From: a virus
IMG/VR virus record: IMGVR_UViG_3300025652_000484
Coordinates: 1-25,508 of that record
Strand: one strand, 5' to 3'
Length of the DNA stretch: 25,508 nucleotides
Made by a program: the position numbers and the translations under genes. Shown here one piece after another: positions 16,801-23,614 of the stretch. The stretch's first letter is position 1. Every line of letters begins with the position of its first letter. The notes under the pieces are model-generated. The model had not been told where the DNA came from. It was given only the letters and a program-made list of their open reading frames with translations, and made no database searches.

Positions 16801-19125
16801 GTTTCCATTATATAAATTGTCTGGAGCTATAAGCTCATTAACTAATAACTTTATAGAATTACCAGGCCATTGATCTTTATCAATATTGTCTATATAAGGA
16901 GAGTATAAAGTAGATCCAGAATATGAAATACCTCCTACGGTTATTGTTTCTTTATTGTTTGATAATATTACGCTAGACTGTCTACCGTATCTATCTGAAA
17001 GTACAAAACCTACTTGATAGTTTCTATTTGTTTTAACAGAGCTATTAGGATATTCTATAATGCTAGTTGTAGTCTCTACATTACCACCTGGTTCAAAAAT
17101 TAAAACAACAGATCCGCTAGGTAGAGTTATATTTTGATCTAATGTTATGTTCGCAGAACCAGCACCGTTATTACTAGTGCTAGTTAAAAGAGTTCCATTA
17201 GGTATTATAGCTCCAGCTGCATTACAAGTAATTATCATACCGGCAAAAAACCCTTCAGGAGCCTTACTTACATTGACAGCTATAGTACTTCCAGCAGAAT
17301 ACGTAGCAGCTCCACCACTATACGCGACAGTAGCTTCATTTAAAGTAAAGTCAGATTTAGGTGTACACGCTACATTATAGTTTATGAAATCAGGTGGATT
17401 ATTTTTGTTTATAAAGTTACCATATATTACTCTATTACCAGCCACCTCTTGAGCTAAAGCTTTTACTGGAACTTTATCATATACTCTTATTAGTTCAGAT
17501 TCAGGTAATGTTTTAGTAGGTTTGCTAGATTTATAGTTATATTCAAAATAACTAATATCTCCAACAGTCATAAAATCATTATCTGCTAAAACAACGTTTT
17601 GATCTACAATCAATACTCCAGCTACAGGATTACTAGGATCTGTAGGTGTAAAACTTGTTACAAAAGTATTATTAGGAACTCCTGAGCCTATAACTCTAGA
17701 CCCTACGTTTATACCTCCTCTTATATTGTCTACATTTATTGCGCTGCCTGCTGAAACTGTTTGAGCGCCAGCTGCTAAGCATATACCAGAAGATGTAGTT
17801 ATTTCGCTAACAGGTATTGTTTCAATTACTTTAACACTTAAGCCGTCAGATTCTTTGTAAAGAATATCAATTTGAGATACTTTTAAAGCATTTTGCAAAT
17901 CATAATTAAAATACGGTAATGGTATTCTAAGATCTATACTATTAACTTTATTTTCTACAAAATAAACTACTGTACTTCTATATGTTTCTGATTCATCGTC
18001 AACGTCTTGAACACCTGCTTGATCTACATACATAAAATAACCATCTTGCTTAGGTATAAAAGCTGTTTGTGTAAATGGAGCAAATATAGAATAAGTATTG
18101 TCTTCAAATCTATATCTGTAACTAAACCTAACAAATTTATCTTCTAAATAATCAGGATCACCTGAAAAAGTAGAGTTATAATACGGGTTAGGATTTATTA
18201 TTATTTGATATGTTTCGTTGCTAGGTATGCTAGGAAAATTACCACCACTTATATTTATTGTCCACTTATTTGCGCTAGAATCATAAGAGGTAGAGGCTAC
18301 AGTTGCTCCGCTTATAATAACTATATCCCCACCTGAAGAAGTTATATAACCTACTCTAGTAAAACCTCCTGATGGACTTGATGGATTTAATATATCCCCA
18401 GTTACTGTCCCTGCGTCTAACAATATACTTGCGGATCCAACGTAAGGTCCTAATCTTGTACCTAATCCACCATTTGGAAGAAATTTACTACTAACATCTT
18501 TCATAGTAGTTTCGTAAGGCACTGAAGCACTTTGACCTAAAATACTTTCTTGCCAAAGCTCTATAGTTTGATAAGGATTATATTTAGCTACTGATATAGA
18601 GTCTTCACTAGAATAATATATTGGCTGTGATAGATTGCTTGGATTAGCTAAAGAAACATCTATAACTCTAGGTTGATTCCTATTATCTGTAAAAAATAAT
18701 AATGTTTCTAATATGTTTATGCCTGTAATTAAATTAGTAGTCGAAAAATTTAAAAAACTGCCTTGGACTAAGATAACAGAAGAACCAGAAAGAACATTGT
18801 GAGATATTATACAAGATTGATTTGTTGGACTGTAGTTTGGCTCGTCAGGTGTAGTATCGGTATAGTCAGTTAAAAATAAATAAACAGTACTATTTATTTC
18901 ATCAGCAAAAGTTCCTATACAAATTAAGTTTGTTGTATTTGTTATTGTTTGAATGTTTAGAACCGAAGTATTTCCTAAAACATTTTCTAAATTACCTACT
19001 TGTGCTCCTTCTGATTTACTTATTTGAACATTTACAGCATCTCTATATTCACCATTTGGTAGTATACGAGCGTCCAAGTCTCTATTCATCTTGGACTTTA
19101 AAAAAGTATTTTGAGCTTTAGCCAT
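13855..19125 (-). CDS. Giant tail nozzle / stabilization-type protein (1756 aa)
   Basis: Residues 10-52 contain KSKMNRDLDARILPNGEYRD and then a segment on the pattern V-N-V-Q-x(3)-SEG-x(2)-V-G-x(2)-EN-x(2)-GN. This N-terminus is characteristic of podoviral tail nozzle (T7 gp12-like) and P22 gp10-like stabilization proteins, where it begins a beta-propeller docking on the adaptor ring. The following 400 residues, with short strands such as LLFFTDNRNQPRVIDVSLA, fit propeller blades. T7 gp12 is about 800 residues, so roughly half of this protein is extra: three copies of a 60-75-residue beta module (about 452-523, 599-680, 949-1023) and a long Gly/Pro/Asn-rich C-terminal half I cannot assign. 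Cysteines cluster in the last 60 residues. The gene follows the ring protein after 6 bases, as expected for the tail assembly order. Confidence 0.75.
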   Translation of the reverse strand: MAKAQNTFLKSKMNRDLDARILPNGEYRDAVNVQISKSEGAQVGNLENVLGNTSVLNIQTITNTTNLICIGTFADEINSTVYLFLTDYTDTTPDEPNYSPTNQSCIISHNVLSGSSVILVQGSFLNFSTTNLITGINILETLLFFTDNRNQPRVIDVSLANPSNLSQPIYYSSEDSISVAKYNPYQTIELWQESILGQSASVPYETTMKDVSSKFLPNGGLGTRLGPYVGSASILLDAGTVTGDILNPSSPSGGFTRVGYITSSGGDIVIISGATVASTSYDSSANKWTINISGGNFPSIPSNETYQIIINPNPYYNSTFSGDPDYLEDKFVRFSYRYRFEDNTYSIFAPFTQTAFIPKQDGYFMYVDQAGVQDVDDESETYRSTVVYFVENKVNSIDLRIPLPYFNYDLQNALKVSQIDILYKESDGLSVKVIETIPVSEITTSSGICLAAGAQTVSAGSAINVDNIRGGINVGSRVIGSGVPNNTFVTSFTPTDPSNPVAGVLIVDQNVVLADNDFMTVGDISYFEYNYKSSKPTKTLPESELIRVYDKVPVKALAQEVAGNRVIYGNFINKNNPPDFINYNVACTPKSDFTLNEATVAYSGGAATYSAGSTIAVNVSKAPEGFFAGMIITCNAAGAIIPNGTLLTSTSNNGAGSANITLDQNITLPSGSVVLIFEPGGNVETTTSIIEYPNSSVKTNRNYQVGFVLSDRYGRQSSVILSNNKETITVGGISYSGSTLYSPYIDNIDKDQWPGNSIKLLVNELIAPDNLYNGNINSASYNPLGWYSYKVVVKQTEQDYYNVYLPGIMAGYPEDNIIELGKTSHAVLINDNINKVPRDLSEVGPDQKQFRSSVQLFGRVENTNIAISTNTGASNEQYYPERSSDTVSSIATAKDLFEYDASSPPQPNYFPQFYSIESNPLIARISTEKQIGEISTTNYAPASATTQAATDDINTIPITGIVGTISFGSSGDLVSGAGLPEGVFVFNFTAAAGSNPAQIQLKLGNDFFNASVALGEVLTFTPCANPSTNPTPKHPGIQYLAVYETEPVESLLDIYWETSTSGLISDLNSAVLNNQSTPAAANISGWNADTFDEGLSAQSNILAQPFSLVNDFGLAITLDPSSGDYLQLLGVLNGQGANVANFNQDPSFPLPLYFELVDTSSGTTGVGPWQIRTTDSNDIADNFYDNIFFMMNDENSFTNRLRNFTFHFRIQVDGQVSDLFEQANLSNVKPLFTKITQGSTTTIPGSPLTPPSIPLFPNIISAEANRDSEEIAIIEFENGANNQTLAVPTPDFLPGGDITIIGNEQLFPGTNILKAKIGSNDNSAEDAFLQGEPIFKVQLFLTSIGSIPAISAKLINDQHDNPFLQALVYYVTIRIQDAGDFQDIIFEVDMSLDLPSDIIKNQSMSVHGWGFPYQAAAYPDIPLLVANGVWASMAGHPYTIINTTAGGIPALLPAQQGYFAYAAGFFNNSFPHDTQSNNTMTRSSVSLCEYSGVASDLSFGNPPIVLPWNQPNAQNHKIIKDTDPTIVNFGSGSNTVPIQVYSICEVTNVETISAIGGTGGGRTVLTVNVTSGNFPYASMSIAKGTTSIPTPYATWLGNSPAGSPGGPANGFQQVAESDIATGKVTMLGRITGGGSSAGTPPIDVEVGDTVYFFRGQTVFYEDQNYGSASWWNNPSGNPVYGSPWYFSQDLNKLKKMLEYSAWGPICTLPITGSGYPPFDNPFTHVCPTQTEGQLPQTYAGIECEVQDYSNLNFEII
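16058..16280 (-). repeat. Beta module copy 5 in the 1756-aa nozzle protein
   Basis: Approximate residues 949-1023. It has IPITGIVGTISFG, LVSGAGLPEGVFVFNF, a turn, IQLKLGNDF, then EVLTFTPC. This is the most divergent copy of the module. Confidence 0.45.
17087..17330 (-). repeat. Beta module copy 4 in the 1756-aa nozzle protein
   Basis: Approximate residues 599-680. It has YSAGSTIAVNV, FAGMIITCNAAGAIIPNGTL, then ANITLDQNITL, ending VVLIFEPG. The lead Y-S-A-G-S resembles the V-S-A-G-S lead of copy 3. Confidence 0.5.
17558..17772 (-). repeat. Beta module copy 3 in the 1756-aa nozzle protein
   Basis: Approximate residues 452-523. It has QTVSAGSAINVDNI, NVGSRVIGSGVPNNTFVTSF, then GVLIVDQNVVL, ending FMTVGD. 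The core V-x-GSG-V/I-P-x-N-T matches copy 1. Confidence 0.55.
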
Positions 19126-19131
19126 TAAATT

Positions 19132-20376
19132 TTAGTGTTTTATCCATTTAGATTTACCTCTCATCACTTGAACTATTTCGTCTAGTTTTATGTTTGATAA
19201 TCTTATCTTAGCATTTCTAAGCTTAGCTGATCTGTCTCTTTTCAATCTTTGAACAGTGTATTCTTGTTGGCCAGATCGTGTAGATACTATGTTATATAGT
19301 ATAGATGCATAAAGGGCGTCTTCTGCCATTTTAGGTATTTTACTACTACCATTACTAGAAAGACCATCAGATATATATTCTAAGACTATTAACTTGCCAA
19401 CTAAACTACTAGAAAAACTTATCTTGCCTTCTCTTTCATTCATGTTAAACCAGCCATTTACTTGTGAGTATTGAGGTTCTAAACCATATTGTTGACCGTA
19501 GAAAACGCTATTATCAAATCCATAATAATTAGCCCAATAAGCATAGTCATCTATGTTGTTAAAAAACGTTTGACTTATTATTGTATCGTTAGCTGTTTTC
19601 CATCTATCTTCTGTTATAGAATCTCCTTCAAGTGTTTGGCCAAAGTTATCTTGAGTTGGAACCCCTGTGTTATCTTGTATGGGATTACTGTAAGGACTTG
19701 TTGTGAGATTGTTTGTTGGATATATAATTCTTTTTACACCAAGCTGGTCTATCCAAGAAACTCTAACATAGTTTACATAGTCTTGAGGTAATGGCAAACT
19801 TAAACTCGGAGGCACATTAAGCTCTTGTGAATATATACATTTTAAAGTATCGTAGCTAAATTCTTGTAAAGATCTTTTAGCAAAAAACAATACATCAGAT
19901 TTCTTAGCGTTTTGTAATATTTTTCCATCACCAACATAACCCACCATGAAGTTATCTATCACATCATTAAGAGATGTATACTCATAACCTCCGTAGTTGT
20001 CTTCTACAGTAGTTCCAATAGCATCTTGATTACCATAATTACCACCATCTAAAGTTTTTAACTGCACGACTACGTATGTTGAAGCGGCTAATCCTGTTAG
20101 TGTTATAGCATTATTAAGGACAGTATAAGCTGATGTGTATTCTGTAAAAGAACCTGGTAAACCAGTAGCACTAGTGTATAATTTAAAATTATTAAGTGCG
20201 TATTTTACATTAGTAGGATCATAATCTCCATATATTAAATCAGTATTAAACGTAGTAGTAAACACTTGCACGTTTGGATTAGGTAGGTTTGCGTTAGAAA
20301 AGAATACTTGAGCACCTTGATAATACTGTTGATTTGTTTCTGTTGTTAAACTACTCGCGTTTGCCGTATAACTCAT
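19132..20376 (-). CDS. Head-tail connector / ring (neck) protein with N-terminal extra domain
   Basis: This is 414 residues. From about residue 132 the sequence reads YEYTSLNDVIDNFMVGYVGD, then A-K-x-S-D-V-x-F-F-A-K-R-x-L-Q-E, then LPQDYVNYVRVSWIDQLGV. I associate this layout with podovirus neck/ring (tail-tubular-A-like) proteins of marine and crAss-like phages; the conserved part normally starts close to the N-terminus. Here about 130 residues precede it, with strands such as FKLYTSATGLPG and STYVVVQLKTLDGG that look like a small beta-sandwich. The C-terminus is helical and basic (residues 355-414). It starts 3 bases after the other neck gene and ends 6 bases before the nozzle gene, matching assembly order: ring, then nozzle. 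Confidence 0.7.
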   Translation of the reverse strand: MSYTANASSLTTETNQQYYQGAQVFFSNANLPNPNVQVFTTTFNTDLIYGDYDPTNVKYALNNFKLYTSATGLPGSFTEYTSAYTVLNNAITLTGLAASTYVVVQLKTLDGGNYGNQDAIGTTVEDNYGGYEYTSLNDVIDNFMVGYVGDGKILQNAKKSDVLFFAKRSLQEFSYDTLKCIYSQELNVPPSLSLPLPQDYVNYVRVSWIDQLGVKRIIYPTNNLTTSPYSNPIQDNTGVPTQDNFGQTLEGDSITEDRWKTANDTIISQTFFNNIDDYAYWANYYGFDNSVFYGQQYGLEPQYSQVNGWFNMNEREGKISFSSSLVGKLIVLEYISDGLSSNGSSKIPKMAEDALYASILYNIVSTRSGQQEYTVQRLKRDRSAKLRNAKIRLSNIKLDEIVQVMRGKSKWIKH

Positions 20377-20379
20377 TTT

Positions 20380-21195
20380 TTAAGATTTTGTGTTAATTTC
20401 TACAGACTTAGCCTCTTGCTCTGCTACTTGTATAACAGTAGGATCATTTACTATAACTCCAGCATACTTTAATATGTTTGTTATTATATTTGTTTTTTCA
20501 GAAATATCTAATTGAAAATCAATAGAAGACCCGCTATATATGTATTGTCCAAGAGAACCTACTGTAAAATTCCATTGAGGTCTAGATGGTGTTAATAAGC
20601 AGTTTACGTTTAATGAATCGGGTTTTGGAAAAACTTTAATTAAAAGTGAACCGGTATAAGCGTTCAATCCAACAGTGTTTGAAACTTGAGTAGTATAGCA
20701 AATGGGATATTGCTGTGTTGGAGCAGTTAATTTAGATCTTGTTATTTTATCATAATCACTTTTAGAAGTTAATTGTACTATTGGATTTATTGAAGCTCCA
20801 CCTAGCCATTCAGATTGTGTTATATTCTGCAATTGAATTGGACTTATTTTTGCTCTGTTGTATGTAGCTGTAATATTACCAATTTTATACAAATTACCGG
20901 TGTCAATATAAATCCATCCATCAGGAACAGAGTTATAAGAAAAAGGAATTTCTCTTTCAAAAGGATATAGTTTATAACTAATATCTTTAAACATGTTAAA
21001 AAACTCCGTATCGTTTTGTGTATTGTTTTGATTTAGTCTATTTACTTGATTACCATCAGGAAAGTATGATTGAAATATTTCGTCTTGTACTTGTGCTGCT
21101 AAACTATTAAATTCAGCTGGTGGAATATAACCTCTTTGCTCTTTGTTTAAAATATACAAGACTGTTTGATATACTGTGTTTATATTTACCGCCAT
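20380..21195 (-). CDS. Head completion / neck adaptor protein
   Basis: This is 271 residues, starting MAVNINTVYQTVLYILNKEQ and then R-G-Y-I-P-P-A-E-F-N, followed by an A-x-Q-V-Q-D-E-I-F-x-S-Y-F helix. I recognise this N-terminal helical signature (N-x-V-Y...N-K-E-Q-R-G-Y-I...E-F-N) from adaptor or ring proteins of Bacteroidota podoviruses and crAss-like phages. Residues 80-230 are beta-rich, and the last 40 residues form a helix (IITNILKYAGVIVNDPTVIQ). The position directly before the second ring protein and after the capsid genes supports a portal-to-tail adaptor role. The leader before the ATG is A/T-only. It is the first gene after the hairpin at 21211-21249, so its level may depend on readthrough. 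Confidence 0.65.
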   Translation of the reverse strand: MAVNINTVYQTVLYILNKEQRGYIPPAEFNSLAAQVQDEIFQSYFPDGNQVNRLNQNNTQNDTEFFNMFKDISYKLYPFEREIPFSYNSVPDGWIYIDTGNLYKIGNITATYNRAKISPIQLQNITQSEWLGGASINPIVQLTSKSDYDKITRSKLTAPTQQYPICYTTQVSNTVGLNAYTGSLLIKVFPKPDSLNVNCLLTPSRPQWNFTVGSLGQYIYSGSSIDFQLDISEKTNIITNILKYAGVIVNDPTVIQVAEQEAKSVEINTKS

Positions 21196-21210
21196 TATTA
21201 ATTTTTTATT

Positions 21211-21249
21211 ATACTATAAAGGCGGCCGAAACCGCCTCTGTTATAGTAT
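21211..21249. terminator. Long imperfect hairpin between head genes
   Basis: The arms ATACTATAA (21211-21219) and TTATAGTAT (21241-21249) pair perfectly. Inside them AGGCGG (21220-21225) pairs with CCGCCT (21232-21237), leaving a 6-base loop CCGAAA and a 3-base bulge (CTG). It is the most stable-looking structure I found. On the minus-strand transcript the 3' flank is A-rich rather than U-rich, so it is not a textbook intrinsic terminator; it could be an attenuator or an mRNA-processing or stabilising element. Confidence 0.6.
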
Positions 21250-21258
21250 CACTTGTTT

Positions 21259-22074
21259 TTATAGTTTTTTATCTATAGATTTATAGATCTCAACACCTTC
21301 ATCTGTTTTTAAGAAAGCAGCAAATGCTGAGTAAGGGTTTTCATCAAAAGGTACGTTCATTAATTTTCTACCGTTTGATCCCCATGTAAATGTTCTTTGG
21401 TCTTGAGATAAAGCTATTATTCCAGCTTCTTGAGCTCTAATAGCTACGTTTCTCAATTGAACATTATCATCATTTGCTAAATTAATAAATAATCCAGGAT
21501 TATTTCTTGCGAATATAAGCAAATCTCTTTTAAGTTCTTTAGAACTCATGCTATTTACTTCAGAGCCTTTTTCAACTCTTAAAATAGCTTCTGCTTGATC
21601 TACGTCCATGTTTCTAGCTGCATTTAAAGCGTCAATTTGAAGATCTAAAATATCTAAATCATTAGAAGCTTCTTGCACAGCGCTAAACTCTTCATACATT
21701 CTACCTTTTAAAGGGTGATACAAAGAAAGTAGTTTTTGTAGATTTTGTTTTTCTTTTGGCACTTTTAAATCACCATCTTTAAAAGTAATATGACCTAAAG
21801 TTGCTTCACCTTTTTGCTCGTCTACAAGAGGTGAATCTTGGTTAGTAGCATATCTAATTTCTCTTTGCTTACCTGTTTTTTCATCAAAATAAAGTAATGC
21901 GTGTTTTTTAGTATGCTTTCCAGGTATTGTGAAAGTAAGAGGAGATTTATTACCTTTTAAATAATAAATTCTATCTTTAATTTCCCACGTTGGTTTTGTG
22001 GGTTTAGGAGCAGTTTTTACTGCAACCTCTTGAGGTGCAACCTCAATAGTTTCTGCTTTAGCTTTTTTAGCCAT
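21259..22074 (-). CDS. Unrecognised head-region protein, 271 aa
   Basis: The first 30 residues are Lys/Ala/Pro-rich and probably disordered. Then comes a beta-rich part (TWEIKDRIYYLKGNKSPLTF, later KKHALLYFDEKTGKQREIRY) and, from about residue 110, a helical part rich in Asp, Leu and Ala (LDILDLQIDALNAARNMDVD). No signal peptide, membrane segment or enzyme motif is visible. I do not recognise a named family. Being directly after the major capsid gene and before the neck proteins, it may be a capsid decoration, head-completion or internal head protein. It is the only gene in the cluster with a hairpin on both sides (22102-22134 before it, 21211-21249 after it), so its mRNA level may be set separately from the capsid gene. 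Confidence 0.75.
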   Translation of the reverse strand: MAKKAKAETIEVAPQEVAVKTAPKPTKPTWEIKDRIYYLKGNKSPLTFTIPGKHTKKHALLYFDEKTGKQREIRYATNQDSPLVDEQKGEATLGHITFKDGDLKVPKEKQNLQKLLSLYHPLKGRMYEEFSAVQEASNDLDILDLQIDALNAARNMDVDQAEAILRVEKGSEVNSMSSKELKRDLLIFARNNPGLFINLANDDNVQLRNVAIRAQEAGIIALSQDQRTFTWGSNGRKLMNVPFDENPYSAFAAFLKTDEGVEIYKSIDKKL

Positions 22075-22101
22075 AATATAATAAAATTAAATAGTTATAA
22101 A

Positions 22102-22134
22102 AATAATACCCCGCCCGAAGACGGGGATATTATT
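22102..22134 (-). terminator. Probable rho-independent terminator/attenuator after the capsid gene
   Basis: CCCCG (22109-22113) pairs with CGGGG (22122-22126) around an 8-base loop. The stem continues as AATAATA (22102-22108) against TATTATT (22128-22134) with one bulged A at 22127. On the minus strand the hairpin is followed by a U-rich stretch (TTTATAACTATTTAATTTTAT). It lies in the 75-base gap just after the capsid gene, a usual place for partial termination in phage structural operons. Confidence 0.65.
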
Positions 22135-22149
22135 AAGTTTGAATCATTA

Positions 22150-23598
22150 TTAGATTCCTTTGAATAATACAAAGTTGTTAGCAGCTTGTGTCACTAAACA
22201 TCTTTCAGATAGGAAGTTTACTTCCATAGCATCCAATGTAGATGTAAATGCGCCACCAGCAGAACCAGTCAACCAAGACTTCATACGACGATCATCGGCT
22301 TGTGAAGCTCTGTATCGTACGTGTAAGAAAGGTCTTCGAATATTAGTTCCTAATACTTGATCGTAAACAGTTGAAGTTCCAGCAGGTATTAAAACACCTT
22401 CGATAGAATTAATTCCGTCGATAGCGCCACGAGTTGAAGCATCATTTAAGTATTTCCAATCAGTTTTGTAGAAATCGTAAGATCCTCTACGGAAACCACT
22501 AAATCCAAGATTTAATGCCATTTCCTCAGAGTTTTCAAATAAACCAAATGCAGTACCTCCGGCAGTTCCACCAGAGATTGCAGCTAGCATATCATCAAAA
22601 TCAAGAGCTGTTTGTCTTTGTAAGAAAAGCATGTTTTCTTCAATAGCGCCTTGAGTGTCTAAGTTTTTCAAAATAGCATCAAAATCATCAAGTCCAGCAG
22701 CAGCTGTAAATCCTACTTGTACATTACCACGATCATTAATAGCAGCAAATAAACCTTCACTACCGTTTGCAGAAGCCGCAGCAGCACCAGTTGCTTTTTC
22801 AGATTCTACCATAGACATTTCTAAGTAATCTTCAAAACGTAGTCTTGTTTCAGACTCAGCTTTTAAATACCATAAATATCCAGAAGCACCATCTTCAGTA
22901 GCAACTTCAACCCATCCAATTTGAGCCATATCAGAACCAGATACTACATATTGGCTTTTTAGGATAATTGGTGAATTAGCATATTGCTGGAAAGAAGGCT
23001 CAACACTTACGTATTGAGTTCCAGTGTTAGCGCCAACAGCGCCAGTGTCAATTTTACCACCTTTTGCGTACTCAGAACCGTAAACAAATACTTTTAATCC
23101 TGTAGCTGTAAAAGTATTAAGATTAGCAAGAGTATAAGGTTGTACAGTGATAACACCAGTAGCAGTATTAGAATCAGTTACTAAACATTTTTCTTCAAGA
23201 CCAGTAGCTGGATCTAAAACAACAACAGTAGCTCTAGGTGAAATAACGTTTGTTGTACCTGCTACATTGTTAACTTTAATAGTTAACTGAGGAGCACCAC
23301 CTGGTAGAGTACACCCATCATATGCAATGTGTAATCTATTTTGTTCAGACCAAATCACTTGATCAGATGTCATTGGCATTTCAGCGCCAACCATTCTTAA
23401 GAATCCAGATAACGTTCTGTTTCCATAACGCTCTACTTCTTGTTCATAAATTTCAGGCAAATACTGCTGCGCGAAAGTGCTTGTTTTTTCAGCATCATAC
23501 GCACCACCTGCAGTACTGTCAAATTGTAGGTAATTACTGTTCAATAACTCTTGACTTTGAGATGGAACAATTTTACCAAATTGAGGAGTTAAACTCAT
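22150..23598 (-). CDS. Major capsid protein (HK97-fold type expected)
   Basis: This is 482 residues, starting MSLTPQFGKIVPSQSQELLN. Residues 35-75 form a helical arm with QQYLPEIYEQEVERYGNRT. About 100-175 look like an inserted beta-barrel (VVVLDPATGLEEKCLV, then GVITVQPYTLANL). A long central helical part follows, and a C-terminal beta part (FLHVRYRASQADDRRMKSWL) ends in NFVLFKGI. The length, position after the scaffold-like gene and this domain order match major capsid proteins of podoviruses. The HK97 fold is known for the class and is not proven here. The leader is A/T-only (AAAAATTATTAATT before ATG). The gene ends with three in-frame stops in a row, TAA TAA TGA, and a GC-rich hairpin lies just downstream, as expected for the most heavily translated gene. 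Confidence 0.8.
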   Translation of the reverse strand: MSLTPQFGKIVPSQSQELLNSNYLQFDSTAGGAYDAEKTSTFAQQYLPEIYEQEVERYGNRTLSGFLRMVGAEMPMTSDQVIWSEQNRLHIAYDGCTLPGGAPQLTIKVNNVAGTTNVISPRATVVVLDPATGLEEKCLVTDSNTATGVITVQPYTLANLNTFTATGLKVFVYGSEYAKGGKIDTGAVGANTGTQYVSVEPSFQQYANSPIILKSQYVVSGSDMAQIGWVEVATEDGASGYLWYLKAESETRLRFEDYLEMSMVESEKATGAAAASANGSEGLFAAINDRGNVQVGFTAAAGLDDFDAILKNLDTQGAIEENMLFLQRQTALDFDDMLAAISGGTAGGTAFGLFENSEEMALNLGFSGFRRGSYDFYKTDWKYLNDASTRGAIDGINSIEGVLIPAGTSTVYDQVLGTNIRRPFLHVRYRASQADDRRMKSWLTGSAGGAFTSTLDAMEVNFLSERCLVTQAANNFVLFKGI

Positions 23599-23614
23599 AA
23601 TTAATAATTTTTAA

